DNA from: CAZKFN01 sp964552035
GTDB lineage: Bacteria > Bacteroidota > Bacteroidia > Flavobacteriales_E > Vicingaceae
NCBI GenBank assembly: GCA_964552035.1
Contig: CAZKFN010000029.1
Span: 1-23,632 of the forward strand
Direction of reading: 5' to 3'
Length of the DNA stretch: 23,632 nucleotides
Both the position numbers and the translations under genes were made by a program. The notes beneath the pieces were generated by a model that ran no database searches, was not told where the DNA came from, and worked only from the letters and a program-made list of their open reading frames with translations. This document shows positions 20,980 through 23,632 of the stretch, in pieces. Numbering within the stretch: the stretch's first letter is position 1; every line of letters starts with the position of its first letter.

Positions 20980-22518
20980 TTAACCTGCCCAACCTTCTCT
21001 ATCCAAACTTCTATATTGGATTGCTTCTGCTAAATGATTATTTTCTATGGTTTCTGACTGATCTAAATCGGCGATAGTTCTTGAAACTTTTAATATTCTA
21101 TCGTAAGCTCTAGCCGATAAGTCTAATTTTTCCATTGCATTTTTCAATAACTCTTGCCCCGCTTTATCTACCCTACATATTTCCCTTAATTGTTTTGAGC
21201 CCATCATAGCATTGGAGTGCATGCCCTCAAAATCTTCATACCGTTTCTCTTGAATTAACCTTGCTTTAATTACTCTTTCTCTTATGGATTCACTTTTTTC
21301 AGAAAGTCTACTATCCGCCAATTTTTCAAAATCGACAGGAGTAACTTCAACATGCAAATCAATTCTATCCAATAAGGGACCCGATATTTTATTTAAATAT
21401 CGATGAACCACCCCAGGCGCGCACATGCATTCCTTTTCTGGGTGATTGTAATAACCACAGGGACACGGATTCATAGAAGCCACTAACATAAAAGCTGCTG
21501 GATAATCAACAGTGAACTTTGCTCTAGAAATGGTAACTCTACGCTCTTCCATAGGTTGTCTCATCACCTCTAAAACTGCTCTTTTAAACTCTGGAAGTTC
21601 ATCTAAAAACAGCACTCCATTATGAGCTAATGAAATCTCACCAGGTTGTGGAAATCCTCCACCTCCAACTAAAGCAACATCACTTATGGTATGATGAGGA
21701 GATCGGAATGGTCTATTGGTGATTAATGAAGTATCTGTAGCCATTTTACCTGCAACGGAATGAATCTTTGTCGTTTCTAAAGCTTCTTTTAAATTTAAAG
21801 GTGGTAAAATTGTAGGTAGGCGTTTGGCTAACATTGTTTTCCCAGCTCCAGGGGGGCCGATTAAAATCACATTATGTCCTCCAGCAGCTGCAATTTCAAG
21901 TGCTCTTTTTATATTTTCCTGTCCTTTAACATCTTCAAAATCAAAAGTAGTATTGCTTAAGTTCTTATAAAACTCTTCTTCAATATCAATCTTTACCTTT
22001 TCAATTTCAACTCCTTCATTAAAAAAATCAATTACCTCTTTGATATTTTTAGCACCATAAACATCTAGGCCCTCGACGATAGCAGCTTCCTTTGCGTTTT
22101 GTTGGGGTAGAATAATTCCTTTAAATCCATCATTTTTAGCTTGTATAGCAATTGGCAAAGCGCCTTTCATAGCTTGTAGGCCACCATCCAAACTCAATTC
22201 ACCCATAATAAGGTACTCATCAATACACTCTGATTTAATTTGCTCAGAAGCTGCTAAAATTCCCATGGCAATGGTCAAGTCATAGGCTGAGCCTTCTTTT
22301 CTAATATCTGCCGGAGCCATATTAATGACTACCTTTTTCCCTGGAATTTTATAGCCGTTATTTTTTAATGCGGCTTCTATTCTTTGATGGCTTTCTTTAA
22401 CAGCAGAATCTGGTAGACCAACCAATAAAAAGTTAATTCCTTGTCCAACATTTACCTCAACGGTAATCGTAATGGCATCCACACCAAAAACAGCACTTCC
22501 ATAGGTTTTAACAAGCAT
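20980..22518 (-). CDS. comM: ComM/YifB family Mg-chelatase-like AAA+ ATPase
   Basis: A 512-residue AAA+ protein; ComM is a hexameric helicase that promotes branch migration during integration of transforming DNA. The N-terminal 170 residues are the Lon-protease-like (ChlI) domain (GLPDSAVKESHQRIEAALKN; GELSLDGGLQAMKGALP). The AAA+ domain follows with Walker A GPPGAGKTM (221-229), Walker B VLFLDE (302-307), FRSPHHT (271-277), and the sensor region VASMNPCPCG. A four-cysteine cluster (C352, C354, C364, C366) is conserved in the family. The C-terminal Mg_chelatase_C helices (about 400-512) include SARAYDRILKVSRTIADL. The start ATG at 22518 is natural for the family; only a one-mismatch -7 box (TATCTTTC, 22553-22546) lies upstream. 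Confidence 0.95.
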   Translation of the reverse strand: MLVKTYGSAVFGVDAITITVEVNVGQGINFLLVGLPDSAVKESHQRIEAALKNNGYKIPGKKVVINMAPADIRKEGSAYDLTIAMGILAASEQIKSECIDEYLIMGELSLDGGLQAMKGALPIAIQAKNDGFKGIILPQQNAKEAAIVEGLDVYGAKNIKEVIDFFNEGVEIEKVKIDIEEEFYKNLSNTTFDFEDVKGQENIKRALEIAAAGGHNVILIGPPGAGKTMLAKRLPTILPPLNLKEALETTKIHSVAGKMATDTSLITNRPFRSPHHTISDVALVGGGGFPQPGEISLAHNGVLFLDELPEFKRAVLEVMRQPMEERRVTISRAKFTVDYPAAFMLVASMNPCPCGYYNHPEKECMCAPGVVHRYLNKISGPLLDRIDLHVEVTPVDFEKLADSRLSEKSESIRERVIKARLIQEKRYEDFEGMHSNAMMGSKQLREICRVDKAGQELLKNAMEKLDLSARAYDRILKVSRTIADLDQSETIENNHLAEAIQYRSLDREGWAG

Positions 22519-22602
22519 ATATTTTAAGTTTTGGTTTATTGCTTAGAAAGATAGTTAAAAAAAGTAAACTTTAATACTTCGTGAAATGTTTTATTCATAA
22601 AA

Positions 22603-22632
22603 AAACTCGAACACATGCATGTATTCGAGTTT
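22603..22632 (-). terminator. Intrinsic terminator of the cytochrome-c peroxidase gene
   Basis: AAACTCGAA (22603-22611) pairs perfectly with TTCGAGTTT (22624-22632), and the interior ACATGCATGT is itself self-complementary. On the minus strand the stem is followed by a T-run (A7 at 22599-22605 on plus). It lies 27 nt past the stop of the peroxidase gene and separates it from comM. Confidence 0.8.
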
Positions 22633-22659
22633 AATTATTATGCTTACATGAAGGTTAAA

Positions 22660-23632
22660 TTAACTTTCTAGTGCATGTTCTGGAATTTCCCCAGTTAAAG
22701 ATTCTAGAAACTTAACAATACTTTTTACTTCACTTTCTTCTAATTCAATACCCAGTTGAACATTTGCCATAATGGCCACAGCTTCCCCTAAGTCGGTAAT
22801 ACTTCCATCATGAAAATAAGGTGCAGTTTTGGCAATATTCCTCAAAGAAGGAACTTTAAAAAAATACATATCCAACTCATTTCCTGTAGCATCAAATCTA
22901 CCTTTGTCTTGTCTTTCGCTATTGGTGTACTCCCAGTAAGGTTCTTTAACCAAGCCAAATTTTTGATACATGTTTCCACCCAATCCTCCACCGGTATGGC
23001 AAGTTGTACAACCTGTTTTAATGAATAATTCCAAACCTTCTTTTTGCTCCTCATTTAATGCTGTTAAATCTCCTTCCATAAAGTCATCAAAAGGTGCAGG
23101 TGTAGAAAGTGTTTTTTCAAACTCACCTATTGCATTGGTGATGTTATAATAAGTAATGGGATCTTCTTGATTAGGGAAAACCTCTTCAAAAAAGGCTAAA
23201 TATTCTTCTATTTCTTTGATATTTTCAACTGCTTGTCCACTATCGGGCATTCCCATTTCTACAGGATCTAAGATTGGTCCCATGGCTTGTTCTTGTAGAT
23301 CTGCTGCTCTTCCGTCCCAAAACTGTGAAAGATGAAAATAAGCGTTATAAACTGTTGGACTATTTCTATTTCCTCGAGTTCCATCGTGTCCTGGAGAAGT
23401 CGGCTCATTATCCACTCCATATTTATCCACAAAGTGACAGCTGTTACAGCTTAATGTGTTGTTTACAGAAAGTGCTGTTTCAAAGTATAATTTCTTGCCA
23501 AGCTGGGTTATTGGAGAACCAAAAGGCTCTGCTTCAGGCAGTACTGTAAAAAATCGTTTGGCACTAGCTAGCAACTCTTCATCTTTTTTATTAACTGTTG
23601 CTGTTTCTTGATCTTCATCTTGGGAGTCTGAT
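22660..23632 (-). CDS. Di-haem cytochrome-c peroxidase (CCP/MauG family), N-terminus off window
   Basis: A periplasmic di-haem enzyme that reduces H2O2 with electrons from c-type cytochromes, or a MauG-type relative. The frame is open to the window edge, so the start and signal sequence are missing; the TTG at 23574 is internal, since 19 further in-frame codons precede it. Of 323 visible residues the first 20 are acidic and Gln/Thr-rich, likely a linker after a signal or lipoprotein anchor. Haem motifs are CNSCH (about 62-66, high-potential site region) and CTTCH (about 208-212). LGKKLYFETALSVNNTLSC, then FWDGRA, then KVPSLRNIAKTAPYFHDGS are family hallmarks. A hairpin terminator follows the stop. 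Confidence 0.93.
   Translation of the reverse strand, partial: SDSQDEDQETATVNKKDEELLASAKRFFTVLPEAEPFGSPITQLGKKLYFETALSVNNTLSCNSCHFVDKYGVDNEPTSPGHDGTRGNRNSPTVYNAYFHLSQFWDGRAADLQEQAMGPILDPVEMGMPDSGQAVENIKEIEEYLAFFEEVFPNQEDPITYYNITNAIGEFEKTLSTPAPFDDFMEGDLTALNEEQKEGLELFIKTGCTTCHTGGGLGGNMYQKFGLVKEPYWEYTNSERQDKGRFDATGNELDMYFFKVPSLRNIAKTAPYFHDGSITDLGEAVAIMANVQLGIELEESEVKSIVKFLESLTGEIPEHALES

Noticed and set aside
22842..23549. Plus- and minus-strand ORFs inside the peroxidase gene
   Set aside because: They are alternative frames of a gene with clear CxxCH haem motifs; none has recognisable domains.
23574..23574. TTG at 23574 as the start of the cytochrome-c peroxidase
   Set aside because: The frame stays open to the window edge and the enzyme needs an export signal, so the real start lies beyond.
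1..23632. CRISPR array, defence system, integrase or transposase
   Set aside because: I saw no regularly spaced repeats and no cas, recombinase or transposase motifs in any frame.

Overview
The window comes from a low-GC member of the Bacteroidota, most likely a marine-type flavobacterium-like lineage. Three things in the sequence point there. Two secreted proteins end in type IX secretion (T9SS) type A sorting domains. Start codons mostly lack Shine-Dalgarno sequences but are preceded by TAnnTTTG boxes, the -7 element of this phylum. The gene types (HU-CCDC81/SPOR protein, Bacteroidota-style polyprenyl synthase and TDT transporter) also fit. It reads as ordinary chromosome, with two accessory-looking zones. 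Two runs of N (820-829 and 8353-8452) are assembly gaps.

Layout. 1-2193 (+) is an operon end: a partial glucose-1-phosphate thymidylyltransferase, an NAD-dependent sugar epimerase/dehydratase broken by the small gap, and a polyprenyl diphosphate synthase. 2197-5358 (-) carries lipoyl synthase and RNase R. 5518-7912 (+) carries a cyclase-family hydrolase, a TDT/TehA-type transporter and a DUF4870 membrane protein. 7913-8651 is a scarred stretch: strong terminator, decayed gene remnant, 100-N gap, stacked hairpins, then tRNA-Ser(GGA) on the minus strand. 8741-10538 (-) is a tatD-ansA operon. 10643-11632 (+) is a GT9 glycosyltransferase. 11634-13299 (-) holds a hotdog thioesterase and a HU/SPOR membrane protein. 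13342-18567 (-) is a visibly AT-richer block with two T9SS cargo genes. 18721-19446 (-) is kdsB. 19550-22518 holds dprA (+), a small lipoprotein (-) and comM/yifB (-). 22660-23632 (-) is a di-haem cytochrome-c peroxidase whose N-terminus lies off the window.

Themes. Cell-envelope polysaccharide genes recur: thymidylyltransferase, epimerase, GT9 heptosyltransferase-like enzyme, and kdsB for KDO activation. dprA and comM, both natural-transformation factors, sit almost side by side. The most notable locus is 14286-18567. It reads as one gene of about 1426 codons encoding a secreted protein with a signal peptide, an ice-binding-like (DUF3494-like) beta domain, a metzincin-like M43-type protease, a right-handed beta-helix and a T9SS tail. 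A one-nucleotide frameshift at about 17125-17136, between the zinc-binding helix and the Met-turn, cuts it in two. A second theme is promoter geometry. Clear TAnnTTTG boxes precede most transcription units. In three or four genes the box ends only 4-5 nt before the start codon, implying near-leaderless mRNAs, and these boxes also show that several longest-ORF starts are too far upstream.
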